DNA from: Dillenia suffruticosa
Lineage: Eukaryota > Streptophyta > Magnoliopsida > Dilleniales > Dilleniaceae
Direction of reading: 5' to 3'
Assembly: GCA_033439265.1 (NCBI GenBank)
Contig: JAVTVX010000020.1
Coordinates: forward strand, 12,170,001-12,234,000
Length of the DNA stretch: 64,000 bases
The position numbers were made by a program, and so were the translations under genes. Shown here piece by piece: positions 21,149-33,265 of this stretch; position 1 is the stretch's first letter; every line of letters begins with the position of its first letter. Below the pieces are notes generated by a model. The model saw nothing but the letters and a program-made list of their open reading frames with translations. It was not told the DNA's origin and did no database searches.

Positions 21149-22680
21149 TTGACTCGACTTTTACCCGTTCTTAACCCTCAAACTTAGGATTAATCTTAAT
21201 CGCCATTGCTGGTTCTATGTGAAGAAGAAGAATTATGGAGAGGGTGAAAAGGAAGAAATAGGGTATCTAGGATGCCTATTTTAGAGGAAACAAAATATTC
21301 AACAATTAAATCATGGTGTAGTTGTTGCATGTAGCTCGAAAGTTGAGCGTGTAAGAAGAGATAGACGATATTTGGGGAGACAGTTTAAATCTATATAGAC
21401 CCAAATTCTAACCCAAAAATAAAAGGATAAAATGACTCCCAAATCCTTTGCAAATTTTCTTTTCTTCTTCCAAATCAATTGATTTCCTCCATTTTTAATC
21501 TCTCACAGCTTCTATTTCTCTCTCTTTCTATTCATCTCCCCTATCGTGAAATTCTTGCTCTTTAACGCCTCTCTCTCTTTAATTCCCCCAATTCTTAGTA
21601 ATTTCCATGAATTCACCTCGCCTACATCATCAAATCACCCTCAGTTTCCCATCACTATGATCAATTTCTTTGAATCTTTCCCGGATAAAAAGAGAAGGTA
21701 GAAAGAAAGTGAGAACCAAAGATAGATTGAAAGTGAGAGAGAGAGTGGATGAGAGAAGAAAGGGGCAGATCTAGGGAGGGTGGAATCAAGTCAATTTTCC
21801 CGTACTATGATAGAATATTTGGCTCTTAAACGTAGCATAGAATACAACATATTGATAGAATATTTGACTTAAATCTACTCTTATATTTATCCTAATAATC
21901 AATCGTATATCTATCCATATATTCTATATATGTAAACTCTTATAATTTCTGATATATAATGGAATGTAATTATTCATAATAAAAACAAATCATTTTTTCA
22001 ATAAGTTATATTAAAAAATCTAGTCTTTCTCTCTTTGTCTCCTACTGCCAAGGAATCTTTCTGTTTTTAGTATACGTGCACTTGTCACTTGTAAGGATTT
22101 TGTGCATCAAAACGAGTCTAGTTAATTTTTTGGACATCCAAAAAGAAAAAAAAATACCCGAGTTTATTTTATTTCTTGCAAAGAATATATTTTTGCATTT
22201 TTTTTTTATAAGAGCTATCATCGTTAAGGACGAACACCCTTATCTATTGACAATCATTTTTGCAAATCTGTCAAATCTAATTCAAAGAGAGAATCATTCT
22301 ATCTTGACTTTCTTTACCTGCAATATCAAATCTAATTTTTGACTTTCTCCGATATTTCCTACACATTTATTGTTTTTCTTGAAAACATCTAATTTTGTGT
22401 CTTGATCACCTTTCCTGGACTCTTCAAAAGATTCAAACTTCCTACATTTGGATTCCTCATTTGCGACATCATTCTCATAGCATCATCTAAAAAAAGTACC
22501 AAAAATAGGGTAAAAAAAAAGGAGGTACACACAAAGGAAATAATAATAATAATAAAAAAGAGGTACAAAAAAAAGAAGATACCCACAAAAAAAGGTCACT
22601 TTGCTATAGTTAGCACAAGCTAGTAGCCTCCCTCCCTTTTTTTTCATATGATTTTAGACCTTCTACTTATGGCACCAAAC
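21149..22680. other. Intergenic, no gene seen
   Basis: Contains a CT-rich stretch at 21460-21570 and a GA-rich stretch at 21690-21790 that could pair as a loose foldback, then AT-rich sequence and A-rich runs at 22490-22600. Short frames here look random. Confidence 0.4.
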
Positions 22681-22681
22681 A

Positions 22682-23060
22682 ATGTTGATACACCCACTCC
22701 TATCTTTACCCTACCATACATACAGAATTAGCAATATTAAGACACATGTCCATATCATTCTCGATTTCAATAATCTCAAATACAATAATTGGGCTGCATT
22801 GTACACATCAAATGCCAAAAGCGTTAATGTCATGGGTTATCTTGATAGTACAATAAAACCTAAATATGTCCATGATGCCCAATGGACTTAGTTTGATGCG
22901 TTTGTCTTATCCTAGATCTATCAAACTATTACCGATGATGTTCTTAGCATTATCCTAGAACCAAATAGGACTAGTACCGCCATGAACTCTCAACTCGCAT
23001 CAAATCTTTATTTAAAGACAATCTTAGCACTAGAGTCTTGCATTTGAACCATTCATATGG
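22682..23060 (+). pseudogene. Ty1/copia gag relic
   Basis: The + strand reads VHIILDFNNLKYNNWAALY, then VMGYLDSTIKPK and DAQWT, a stop, then FDAFVLS, a stop, and TDDVLSIILEP. This is the order of the copia-type gag (UBN2-like) domain: LDxxNYxxWxxL near the start, then W..DA.V..WI...I...L...I. Downstream coding content fades within about 100 bases. No other part of this element is recognised nearby. Confidence 0.65.
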
Positions 23061-23880
23061 GAACATCTATCATTACAGAATATTTGTCAACAAATCAAAT
23101 CTCTTGTCGATTGTTAGCAGATGATACGCAATTTTGATGTTATGATTTCGGTCAAGTATACATTAGTTTAGTGTTATGTGTAGTGCGAACAACTGTTATA
23201 CCCATGAAAATATTTTGTACTATCAACTATAAATTATTTTATCTAAATTGGACAAATCAAATCACAATTATAAAGATATTAAAAATAATGAAAATATTAA
23301 AAAATTTAAATCAATGGAAAGAAATCCTGGAACATCAAATTCATCTGTTTTTAATCTTTCACTTGACCAAAACTTTTTAATTCCCTTAAATTTATTGACT
23401 AAAAAATCATTGTAGATGATGGCAAGTTTCTCAAGATTAGATTCACCCAATGGTCATGCAATGAATCCCTAATTTGACTAACCAAAATCCAATGGTTATA
23501 CAATTTTGATTAAATGGAATTATTTTAAGTTTTGTAGATATCTGTAATTTAAGGTTTCTCCTTAAATCCCACACACAAAATTAATCATCCGTCGATCTCA
23601 TAATCTTATGTAAATTTTCTTGTGTTAGATTAATCTCTTACAATTATATTGTTCATACATACATTCAATTTCAAATCATAAAAATGTAGGTACCTATATA
23701 TTTGAAACATCAATAATAAAATATTATCAAATAATAATCATACTAATAAAGATTTGAAAGAAAAAAATAAATCAAAGAATACTATTAATAAAAAAACAGA
23801 ATCCATTGACTTCTAGGAACAAGAAATTTAATAAAACATACTAAAAAAAAAACAAAAGAAAAGAAAAGTAAAGAAAACAT
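23061..23880. other. AT-rich intergenic, no gene seen
   Basis: Low-complexity AT-rich sequence with A-rich runs near 23760-23880. No domain recognised in any frame. Confidence 0.4.
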
Positions 23881-25304
23881 TACAATCCTGGAGGTGGCTA
23901 CTAGGGTTAGTCTTGCTCTCCTCTTCCTCTTATTCATTGAGGCAGCCCCTATATTTATAAATCCAAAACCCTAATCAACAAAAGGTAGTAAATGCTTAGG
24001 AGACTTGATTTTTCACTTTGACTTGGAAACTCGAGTTGTGATGATAAAATTCATCATCATGTTGTTCTAAAATTTAGAAACTTGATCATTATCCTTGATT
24101 TTGAAGATTCTTGAAGTTATGAGTAATTTTATCCCAAAAATCTTTCATTAGATAAGTTGAAATGGTTTCCCTTTTCAACAAGAATTTGTTTTTCTTGAAT
24201 TTCAGTACTGTACCAACTTGTTTTCAATTTTCAAATACCTTCTAAATCAGTTTCTGCACTACTCACAAGATTTGTAGGCCTTGAGTTTTCTTTCCAACCA
24301 ACAAGAATCAAGTCAATCAAATATCGAATTGGAAAGCTATACCCAAAATACTAATAACTGTTTATACAGTTTGAATTTCTTTAAATAAGTTCAAAATTAC
24401 CTAAAATAAAACCAACAAAATTAATTAGTGTAAAATCATAAAATAAAATAAAAAACAGTCCTAAAATAAATATATAAAACCTAAAATATTATAATTCAAG
24501 TGTATAAAAATATTGTTATCAAATACCCATATATTTAAATATTTGCTTATCCTCAAACAAGAACAATAACATAAACAATTTTTTTTTTCTTTCCAAAACC
24601 AATTCAACTTCCTAAAATCCTACCCATATATATGATAAGTTCAAACTGAAATTATAATCATGACAACCAATATTTTGTAATATTCAACACTAGAACAAAT
24701 ATTGTATATCATACAGTCTCATTGAAATCAAGAACAATACAAAATTTATCTACCTTCACAATTGAATAAAAAAAACTAATATTCAAATACTCAATGCACT
24801 CAATTATATGTAAAGATTATGTGTATCATTCAAATCAATATAATGAAATGGTATTATCATAAATTTACTAATATGTCAAATCTTCACCACTCAAATATAG
24901 AAATCCATATACCAATCAAAAATTTTTTATTTGGTTGTAACATGATTAGGATTAAGAGTGGAATAAATAGATAAAAATGTCGTTTTAAAATAATTCACTA
25001 AAAACATTAAAATATCAAAATATGGCATTGTTTGCATCAAAGTAAAAAAAAAAAAAAAATCCTAATTTCCATAACTTCAAATCCTAAAATATATAGCACT
25101 CTAACTACAAATATATAATGTACTATCACTTATTCAAAATAAAGAAGAATATAATGAAACTCTAACTAAAGAATGAACAAACTCAAAAATGAAAAATATT
25201 TTGCTCTTAATTTTTTTTTTTCAACGAGCACTTCTCCTTTTCTTCATTTTTTTTTGAAAATTTTTCTAGGTTTTTTCACTTTTTTTTCCATAATTTAACA
25301 TGAT

Positions 25305-25342
<38 letters not shown>

Positions 25343-26180
25343 ATTTTTTGCTGCACTGAGTTACAATTTGCCATGCTACTAGAGAGATAAATATAAAAAA
25401 CTCAAAACAAAGCATAATGTCTAAAAATATAATATCATATTATCAACTATAAGTACATTAGTGAATTTGGATTTAAAATCTGGAACTAGAAAAAATAGGT
25501 CATGAAATAAATTATACAGGTAATTTAAAAAAGAAAATGTTTAGACTCAAATGAGTTAAATAAGAGATATAAAATGTTAGGGATGGAATTTTTCAAAAAT
25601 CAAAAGTGTGTAAATCTAGGTGTTTTAATCATTTTGATGCATGAAAATAAAAAATTATGGTTTTAGAATGCATAACAAAACAAGTTCTAGAATGATCAAA
25701 TTATGTGTAATATACACTCAACAAGAAAAATGAGAGTAAGAAGTTATTCTTTAAAACACTATTCCTCATTTAGGTAAATTTGGTGTTAAATCTTATATGT
25801 TTGTCTTTCGAATCAATCATAAAAAGATAAATAACTAATCATGTACCAAATAACTACTAATACCAATTATCTTTTATATAACTCAATTCAAATCAAGTGG
25901 CACACAAGGAATAGAAACTTGAGAAAATTTTGTCAGTACGAAAAAAATTCAGCAAAACCTCAAAAAAAATTCTTCTTAAAAAATTTCCTAAAATCAGAAA
26001 AAATCAAAATGTATGCTCCTCTCACACTTAAACCAAACATTGTCCACAATGTGCAAAATGAAATATTAAAATAAATAAAAGAGAACAAAAATCTTTACTG
26101 AATAATCCGGTGTACCTGCAGCTTCTTCTTCAGTAGTAATTTTTCTTTCTCTCATCCTCATAAATCTTTACACTATGCCG
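23881..26180 (-). other. Non-coding retroelement-like sequence with an LTR-type promoter
   Basis: On the - strand near 23975-23930 there is ATTTATAAATATAGGGGC followed by a purine-rich tract (GAAGAGGAGAGCAAG) and CTAGTAGCC, the usual look of an LTR promoter (TATA box, then transcript start). Sequence up to 26180 is AT-rich and non-coding. It includes a (CT)n tract at 25308-25340 and a CTCACACTTAAACC..AACATTG block near 26018-26042 that often occurs in retroelement 3' regions. It may be the 3' non-coding part of the gypsy element at 26430-30441, but no matching second LTR was found. Confidence 0.35.
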
Positions 26181-26436
26181 ATTCATTGCATCGTATCATG
26201 TCTTTGTCCTTTTCTTATCAATTTGTGTATTCTCGTGTATCTCGTTCTGTTATTCCTCCAACTTATTTAACCGCAATATCCTTACTTTACATGGATCAAG
26301 ACTCATTTTTTGTTGAAATTCAATCAAATTCACGCCTAAAACAACATATGTATCAACATATTCATTGTCAAATATACCAATTCCCTTACCTTGAATTCCA
26401 TTTAGTACGATTCTGATCAGTATAAGTCTTCATCCT

Positions 26437-27110
26437 ATGTTGGGCTTTAGTCAAATGATATCGCAATATCTACAACATAGCCTGTCTATCCCTGATGAAG
26501 TTTTGAGCAGCAAGTGCAACTCTATCAAAGTAAGGACCCAAAGGAATGTGCCTAGGTCTGTATCCATACATGGCCTCAAAGGGTGTCATCTGAATGCTTG
26601 TATAAAAATTGGTGTTATACCACCATTCAGCTAAAGTCAACCAATTCAACTATATTGTTGGTCTATCAGCTGTCATACATTGTAGATAGCACTCTACACA
26701 CAGATTCAGTCTATCACTTTACCCGTCTGTTTGAGGGTGGTAGGCACTACTAAGCTTCAAGTGTATTCCTACCAACCTAAACAATTCTTGCCAAAAGAGG
26801 TTGATAAAATTCTGTCTTTGTCAAACACAATAGCATCTGGAAGCCCATGTAAGTTGAAGATATTTTCTATAAAGATTTTCGTAAAAGGATACTGTAATAC
26901 CATGAAATGACCAAATTTTGTGAGCTCGATAATGACAACTAATGTGGTGTTAGAACCTTTTAAATTAAGTAGGCCTTCTATGAAGTCCATACTCACCTGA
27001 GACCAAGCTTAAGAAGGAATAGGAAGTCATTGCAAGAGTCCAAGATATGGAACATTTTCATATTTATTCCTTTGACATATGTCACACACCTGTAGAAACT
27101 TGATTACACT
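26437..27110 (-). pseudogene. Ty3/gypsy integrase relic
   Basis: The core reads SMDFIEGLLNLKGSN then a TKFGHF block and HGLPDAIVFDKDR (26996-26769 frame), matching the integrase core with its first two acidic positions. Further downstream WYNTNFYTSIQMTPFEAMYG and RPRHIPLGPY are the conserved end of the catalytic domain. A deletion removes part of the region around 26870. It would catalyse insertion of the element's DNA if intact. Confidence 0.8.
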
Positions 27111-28116
27111 TGTCTTCATTGATGGCCAAAAAAAATATGGATTTAATCCCTTTTAGAGTGGTTTGCTATCCAGAATGCCCTCCCATAGCAGTCCCATGCA
27201 TCTGCTATAAAATTTTCGATCTTAGTTCAAAACCAGAGCCAATATAGATCTTATTCCAGTATTTCAAAAGGCCATCTTGTAGTTGGAATTTTCGTTTAAG
27301 CTCATGTTGTATAGTTTGAGCAATGAGTGCTTGGTTGTCTTCATCATCCCTATAACTTCCTGAATCCATTGAGGTTTAATAGTAGATAATGCTGCTAACT
27401 CAAGCCATCTTCCTTTTGAATTTCTCTTCTTGAAAGGGCATTGACTACCTTGTTTTTAGCTCCCTTAATTATATTGTATCTCATAATCCATTCATAACAA
27501 TTTCATAAACCATTTGTGTTGAATTGGATTAGTCAATTTTTGTTCCAATAAGTATCTCAAACTCTGATGATCTGTCCTAAAAATAAAGTGATACCCCACA
27601 AAGTAATGTCTCCATTTAGTTACTACCATTGCTACTGCAATTAGTTCTTTTTCCTAAATGGAAAGTCCCCTATTTCTTGGTTGAAGAGTCTTACTCAAAT
27701 AAGCTCTAGGTTGCCCTTCTTGCATCAGCACAACCCCGTATCTAACTGGGCAAGCATTAGTTTCTACAATGAATGGTTTTAATAAATCTGCGAGTTTCAT
27801 GATTGGAGCTGTACTCGTGACTGATTTGAGATGGTTAAAAGCTTGTTCAGCTTATATGTTCCACTCGAATTTATCCTTCTTAAGCAACTCATTCAATGGT
27901 TTGGTAATTATTCCATAATTTCTAATAAATCTCCTGTAATAACCTGTCAGTCCCAGGAAACTCATAGAGATGATGTAGGATTTGGCCAATTAAATATTCA
28001 GGCTGTCTTTTGATCCTCCATTTTAACCCCATCCTTGGTGACTATGTGTCTCAAGTATTCCACCTGAGATTGTGCAAATGTGCACTTTGACATCTTAGCA
28101 AACAAATGATGTTCCC

Positions 28117-28700
28117 TCAATTTAGGCCAGCTCTCAAGTCCTTTACATCATTCACATGAGTAGCAATGTCAAGACTATAAATCAATACGTCATCAAAGAA
28201 GACCGATACAAATTTCCTGAGATAAGCTTGAAAAATACAATTCATCAGGAATTGAAAGATTGCAGGTACATTGGTTAATCCAAATGGCATCATCAAGAGC
28301 TCAAAGTGGCCATGGTGAGTCTGAAATGTAGTCTTAGACACATCCTGAGGTCTCACTCTAATTTGGTGGCAACCAGCTCTTAAATCCACCTTAGAAAACA
28401 CTTCAGACCCATACAACCCATCCAATAATTCGTCTATGTTTGGTATAGGATATCTATTTTTATGGTGAGATTATTTAGTTGCCTATAATCTACACAAAAC
28501 CTCCAAGTATTGTCTTTCTTTTCAAATAAAAGTATAAGGGATGCAAAGGGACTAGATCTATGCCTCACAATGCCATTTTGCATAATTTCTTGCACATGTT
28601 TTTCTATTTCTGGTTTTTGAGAGTGGGAGTATCTATATGGCTTCAATTTAAAAGGCTAGGCATCAAGTTTAAGGGTATCATGAGTTCTTTATGGTGGTAG
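28117..28700 (-). pseudogene. Ty3/gypsy reverse transcriptase relic
   Basis: Frames at 28646-28434 and 28425-28117 together show HVQEIMQNGIVRHRSSPFAS, WRFCVDYRQLNNLTIK, FSKVDLRAGCHQIRV, TTFQTHHGHFE, MPFGLTNVPAIFQ and FVSVFFDDVLIYS. These are the ordered RT motifs, with FFDD as the active-site box. A stop and frameshift near 28430 separate the halves. RNase H-like sequence follows to about 27450 but is too broken to trace. Confidence 0.85.
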
Positions 28701-28817
28701 TGATGTGGGAACTGAGAAAACTTCTTCAAATTGTTTAAGTAGTGCTACAATGTCTATAGGTATCTATTCCTCATTATCATGAGCTCCTACATGGATGGTA
28801 ACACAGCTTTGTAGCTG

Positions 28818-29472
28818 CTATTGCCTAAAGATTTTGGTGTCTTTACCTCTTATTCGTTTCATAGTTGGTTGCTTCACTACACCTTCCAAAGTGATCTCAT
28901 TTCCTTCTTTGAAAAACTTAACTCTAAGTTGCTTAAAATCAAAAGTAATAGGACTAAAGTGATACATCCGGTCTATCCCCAAAACGATGTCCCATTTGCC
29001 TAACTGTATCACTCTTAAGTCAAAAGAGAAAATATACCCCTGAATATCTCATTTCACTCTTTTAGCTTCACAAAGCTAGTGACAATTCCCCCATCAGCCA
29101 CTATAGCATGTAGTGATTCTATTGGTTCTGTAGTCATTTGAAATTTGCTAATCAACCTCTGGTCTATAAAACTATTGGAGCTACTGGTATCCACTAATAT
29201 GGATACCAATGTTTTGTGTAAAAGTCCTTCTAATGCTATAGTCTTTCATGCTAAAGAATAAGCCAAAGTACAAAAAGAAATATCTATGCCCTTACCTGCT
29301 GACCAGCAATTTCTCTATTGATTTCCTCAGGTTCATAGTCCTCTTCTATTAAAATCATGTTCAGGCCTTTGAATTTGTATTGGTGTCCTGGACTGTACAT
29401 TTCTCCACATTTGAAACACAAGTTGTTATTTCTTTTATATTGCATCTCTTGAGGAGATACCCTTTGCATCAC
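28818..29472 (-). pseudogene. Ty3/gypsy zinc knuckle and protease relic
   Basis: The 29472-29284 frame has NNNLCFKCGEMYSPGHQYK, a CX2CX4-GH knuckle in which the last Cys has become Tyr. The next part in another frame reads LVDTSSSNSFID, the aspartic protease motif (family LVDSGSTHNFI) with the Gly of the active site replaced. GKWDIVLGIDRM follows at about 29000, the usual protease end. It links gag upstream to RT downstream. Confidence 0.75.
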
Positions 29473-29549
29473 TCCTCCATCTCCTTTTGAATTTAGCTGA
29501 TTTCTATTGAAAATTGTGACTACTCTGGACCCTGTTGCTATTGCTGCAA

Positions 29550-30319
29550 AGTCCTTAATCCCTCCTTTCTCACCGCTGCCTTCATTTTTTTTCTACTGTG
29601 TTGGCATTCTTCTCTTTCTTGCTAGTTCTGATGACTGCTCTTGTAGAGTAACTATCTCAAATGCTTGTAACAAAATAGTAGGCTTCATTACTCTTAGCAT
29701 AAGCTTGATGTCTTCCTTAACCCCACTAATGAAGCTTGAGTTAAAGTAAGCTTCTATCAATCCAGGATTTTTCAGGACTAGTAGAGAACATATTTTCTCA
29801 AACCTTTTTGATACTCCTCCATTGATCCAGTCTGTTGTAGTTTATTGAATTCCTCAACTTCATCTTGAATTCCTTTAGGGCCAAATCTTAAGCATAGCAG
29901 CTTGGAAAATTCCTCCCATTCTATCATTCATGGGACCCTCTTCACCTTTGATACCATATGTCTACTTTGTCTTCTAAGTACATTTCAATAGTATCCATCC
30001 ACTGATGTTCAGGAACTTAAAGGATCATAAAGAACTTCTAACACTTTCTCAACCAACTTTAGAACATGAAGTGAGTTCAACTCTGGGAATTAATACTTTG
30101 TGAGGAATGTCTCTTAACTTCCGGTTTCCTTTTGTTTACTATTGGAGTGAGAAGAAGTGGGGATAATGTCATTCCTTTTGTTTCTTGCTCTTTACTTTTA
30201 TCCCTAGATAGCATCTTCATGATAGCATTTAGTCTAGTTTCAATGTTGGATACAAAAGTCTTCAACTTCTTGTTTGTTTCCTTTAGTCGAGCACATCTGT
30301 CGTCCAATTTGGACACCAT
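29550..30319 (-). pseudogene. Ty3/gypsy gag relic
   Basis: The 30319-30077 frame begins MVSKLDDRCARLKETNKKL and is helical and charged, as in gypsy gag N-termini. From about 29900 the sequence resembles the FNKLQQT..VEEY..FE and EPYF..SF..GL..DI.P gag core in mixed frames, up to about 29650. Several stops. The start lies about 110 bp inside the primer-binding site, as expected. Confidence 0.65.
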
Positions 30320-30424
30320 GTCTTGAAATCCTGAATCTTACTTCTTGAACTGATCTTCCATTGTTTTATTTCTTGTGCCTTTTGCCATCAATCCTCAAGC
30401 ATTTCAGGTGTTGCAAGATCGAAA

Positions 30425-30437
30425 GCTCCGATACCAA
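30425..30437 (-). promoter_or_regulatory. Primer-binding site of the gypsy element
   Basis: On the - strand the sequence is TTGGTATCGGAGC, one mismatch from the initiator-Met tRNA 3' complement TGGTATCAGAGC. It sits three bases inside the LTR edge TGTCAC at 30441. Confidence 0.75.
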
Positions 30438-30720
30438 ATTTGTCACAGTCCTCGTGAGAAGTCGACTTATGAGAGTTTGACAAGTCGGCAGGTGAAGAGC
30501 TTACTGGATAGTATACTTGTTCATTCAACAAATCAGTCTACGAAGCTGTTTAGTATTTGTCTGAAGAAGGATTAAAGATAGAAGATAGAGAGAAGTAGAA
30601 AGAGAAGGAATGAGAGAAAGAGAGAGAGAGAGAGAGTTGGACTCCAAAATCAACTGCTATCCTCTCCGTTGTAACTACGTTGTACATATATGTGACTTCC
30701 CAGCCCACTAACTACTCAAC

Positions 30721-31054
30721 TGTCATAACCCAAGTAGGGTAAAGAAAGAATATAAGAGAAAGAGAGAGATCAAAGAGAGAAGAAAGAGAAAGAGAGATAG
30801 AGAGGGAGAGAGCTAGAGAGCTAGAGAGAGAAAGAGAGAGAGAGATAATACAAGAGAGATAAAGGGAGAATTCATTACAACTTCATTACTACTTTCCATT
30901 ACATGTATTGAATTACTATTTATACTAATATTTCTAACTAATTTTATTAACTATTTAACCAGTACACTTAATTACTAATAATCCAACAATTAACTACTAA
31001 CTTTTTTAACTAATCACGATTAACTATTAACCATTATGGTTAATAATTGTTACA
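30721..31054 (-). repeat. 3' LTR of nested short retroelement
   Basis: Plus-strand edges are TGTCATAACC and GTTGTTACA. The first 130 bases are almost pure GA-type repeats (GAGAAAGAGAGAG), the rest AT-rich with TTAACTA motifs. Confidence 0.8.
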
Positions 31055-31512
31055 ATATTTTCCTCCTTTGAGAACATCCTTGTCTTCAAGAATGGAAAAC
31101 TAAGAATTGATATTTGAATTCATGAATTTTGAATCAAAACTTACATTTGTGTTAATAGATAAAATGATAAAGATGAACAATTGATGTAATTTGAGTTGTA
31201 AAAAAAATAGTGAAAGAAAAATAGAAATAAAGAAGCTTGAGAGAGAGCCTTTTCTTCAACTTCTTTTTGGTGAAGGAATTTGTCCAATAATTACCAAAAA
31301 TTCAATCTTTAGAGGAATTAGCAAAAACCCACCATCAATAACTTATTTCTTGAACATGCAAAACCTTTTTTTCTTGAACATGCAAATCCCTTCTTTTTTG
31401 GACATTTGAAATTTTTCTACTTTCAACATTTCTTCATAAAGAGTAGATAAAATGAGAGATTTAGAAAATGATTCAATACCTTGTTTTTCTATAGATTTAG
31501 GCATTACTTCAT

Positions 31513-31733
31513 CTACCATTTGATTTGTTTTATTGCTTTCCAATTTCTTTTTATTTTCTTACTTCTTTCCACTAAACTTTTGATATTCTCATCGATATCA
31601 AACATTTTCAACATGCATGCCATGATATCGTCCATCCTTTCATCGTGTTCTTCCGATATTTTCTTCCATTCTTGCTTAAAAAGATCTTGTTCTTTTTTTA
31701 AACTCTTCAAACCAATCATCTTCGGTCATTGAT
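31513..31733 (-). pseudogene. Gag-like coiled-coil frame of the nested element
   Basis: The 68-aa frame at 31719-31513 (LFKQEWKKISEEHDERMDD, then MLKMFDIDENIKSLVER) is charged and helical. It resembles the N-terminal part of a gypsy gag and ends in a stop. A start just upstream (ATG near 31731, MTEDDWFEEFKKR) is in another frame, so a frameshift is likely. A following frame, 31543-31343, is lysine-rich and not recognised. Confidence 0.45.
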
Positions 31734-31765
31734 TATACCAAAAATCGTATACTCTGATACCAATT

Positions 31766-32081
31766 TATTATAATCCAAATAAGGTAAAGAAAGAATATGA
31801 AAGAGAGATATTAGAGAGAGAAGAAAGAGAAAGAAAGATAGAGAGGGAGAGAGCTAGAGAGAGAAAGAAAGAGAATACAAGAGAGACAAAGGAATAATTC
31901 ATTACAACTTTATTCCTATTTTTCATTGCATGTATTGAATACTATTTATACTAATATTTTTAACTAATTTCACTAACTATTTAACCATTTCATCTAACTA
32001 TTAATAACCTAATAATTAACTACTAATTTTTTGTTACTAATCATGATTAGTTATTAACCATTATGGTTAATAGTTGTTACA
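31766..32081 (-). repeat. 5' LTR of nested short retroelement
   Basis: Matches the 30721-31054 copy throughout, including the GA-rich block, ATTCATTACAACTT, ATACTATTTATACTAATATTT and ACCATTATGGTTAATAGTTG. The divergence between the copies suggests an old insertion. Confidence 0.8.
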
Positions 32082-32569
32082 GTCACATGGCTAACAACCT
32101 CCATATCTTTACAACTACTTACCCACTTGGCTAACTAACTAGGCTTTGGACTCATTAGGCTTGAAGTTGAATGTGAGAATGGGCTAGACTCAAATGGGCT
32201 TTCTTCTTGGACTCTAGACTTAACCTAGAGTGGTTATGGACCCGATTCTTTGATTTCCACTCCATTTAAATCTGAAAGAATAAAAATCTAATAAATTTTA
32301 CACAAAATTCATGAAAAGTGTTAAAAATTAGGTTCAAAATCTATGCATAAGAGGGACTCATCAAAAGGCAAAGAACTTTATTTGCTCTCCTTCATGGTAG
32401 ATATGTGATAGAAACAAGTGTTTTTATCGCCATCTTTCAACTAGCTAGTTCTAGATTTCAAAAACCATAGCTGTTCTTCATGTTTGAGGAGGATCGTAAG
32501 CTCTTTGTGAACCGAAGAGTCAAGCTAATGAAGGCAAAGACTAACACAATTAGAATTTGCCGCCTGAAT
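32082..32569. other. Probable remainder of the gypsy LTR, then unassigned sequence
   Basis: The first 150 bases continue the style of the sequence left of the nested element (CACATGGCTAACAACC). After 32240 nothing is recognised in either strand. Confidence 0.35.
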
Positions 32570-33218
32570 CCCTCTAAGCTAGACATGGTCAAGAATCCAT
32601 AGCTGTCGATTCTGGTTCTAAAATCATCTGTTCATGGTTCCAAATTTAGAGGAATTAGAGGAACGGTTTCGGGTCTGATTCCATTTTCAAACAACTCAAG
32701 TCTCGGTTTTAAAACCAGAACTGAAAAAATAAATAAAATTTAAAATTTAAAATTTTAAAAATAATAAAAGAGAAAGGAGGAAGTAATTGACTCAACCTTT
32801 GTTTCCAAAAATTGAGCTGCATATATATTCTCGTGGGATGTAGAGTAATCAAAATCCACATACTTAAGTAAATGTACCTCAAACCCTTGGTGGTTTTTGT
32901 AATTTTTGTCACTGTTGAATATTTTTACTTCAAAATTTATCTATGTTAATCCACATAATATATTTGAAATTCGAAATACCATACAACTCATTATATTTAA
33001 TAAATAATTCTAATATTATAACTTATCAATATTTTATTTTAATAAAAAAAAGAAGAACCGATTGGAACCGTCCGTTCCCAATTCATTAATATTATTTGAA
33101 TGTGGCAAAAACGATTGAATGAGGTATGCTTGACTAAGTCATGAAATGAGGGGTCAAATAACCTCGATTCTAAAGGGTTTATTCCTATTGTAGGAGGATT
33201 AAGAAATTAAAAATAAAA

Positions 33219-33265
<47 letters not shown>

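Larger units (their letters stand above)
30721..32081 (-). mobile_element. Complete short LTR retroelement nested in the gypsy LTR, copy B
   Basis: Two direct repeats (30721-31054 and 31766-32081, about 80-85% alike) flank 711 bp. On the - strand the right copy is the 5' LTR. A primer-binding site TTGGTATCAGAG (31752-31763) lies two bases inside it, and a polypurine tract AAAGGAGGAAAA (about 31057-31068) lies just before the 3' LTR. The total of 1361 bp, one short gag-like frame and no pol make it a TRIM/LARD-like non-autonomous element. Flanks TCAAC and GTCAC are only partly alike, so the target duplication is unclear. A relative is at 6040-6691. Confidence 0.85.
26430..32200 (-). mobile_element. 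Decayed Ty3/gypsy retrotransposon
   Basis: Read on the - strand: an LTR whose inner edge is at 30441, a primer-binding site, gag, a zinc knuckle, protease, reverse transcriptase, RNase H-like remnants and integrase. Every domain has stops or frameshifts. The LTR is split by a nested element at 30721-32081 and seems to resume at 32082. Its outer end, and the 3' LTR, could not be placed, so the outer limits are approximate. The order gag-PR-RT-RH-INT identifies Ty3/gypsy. Confidence 0.8.
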
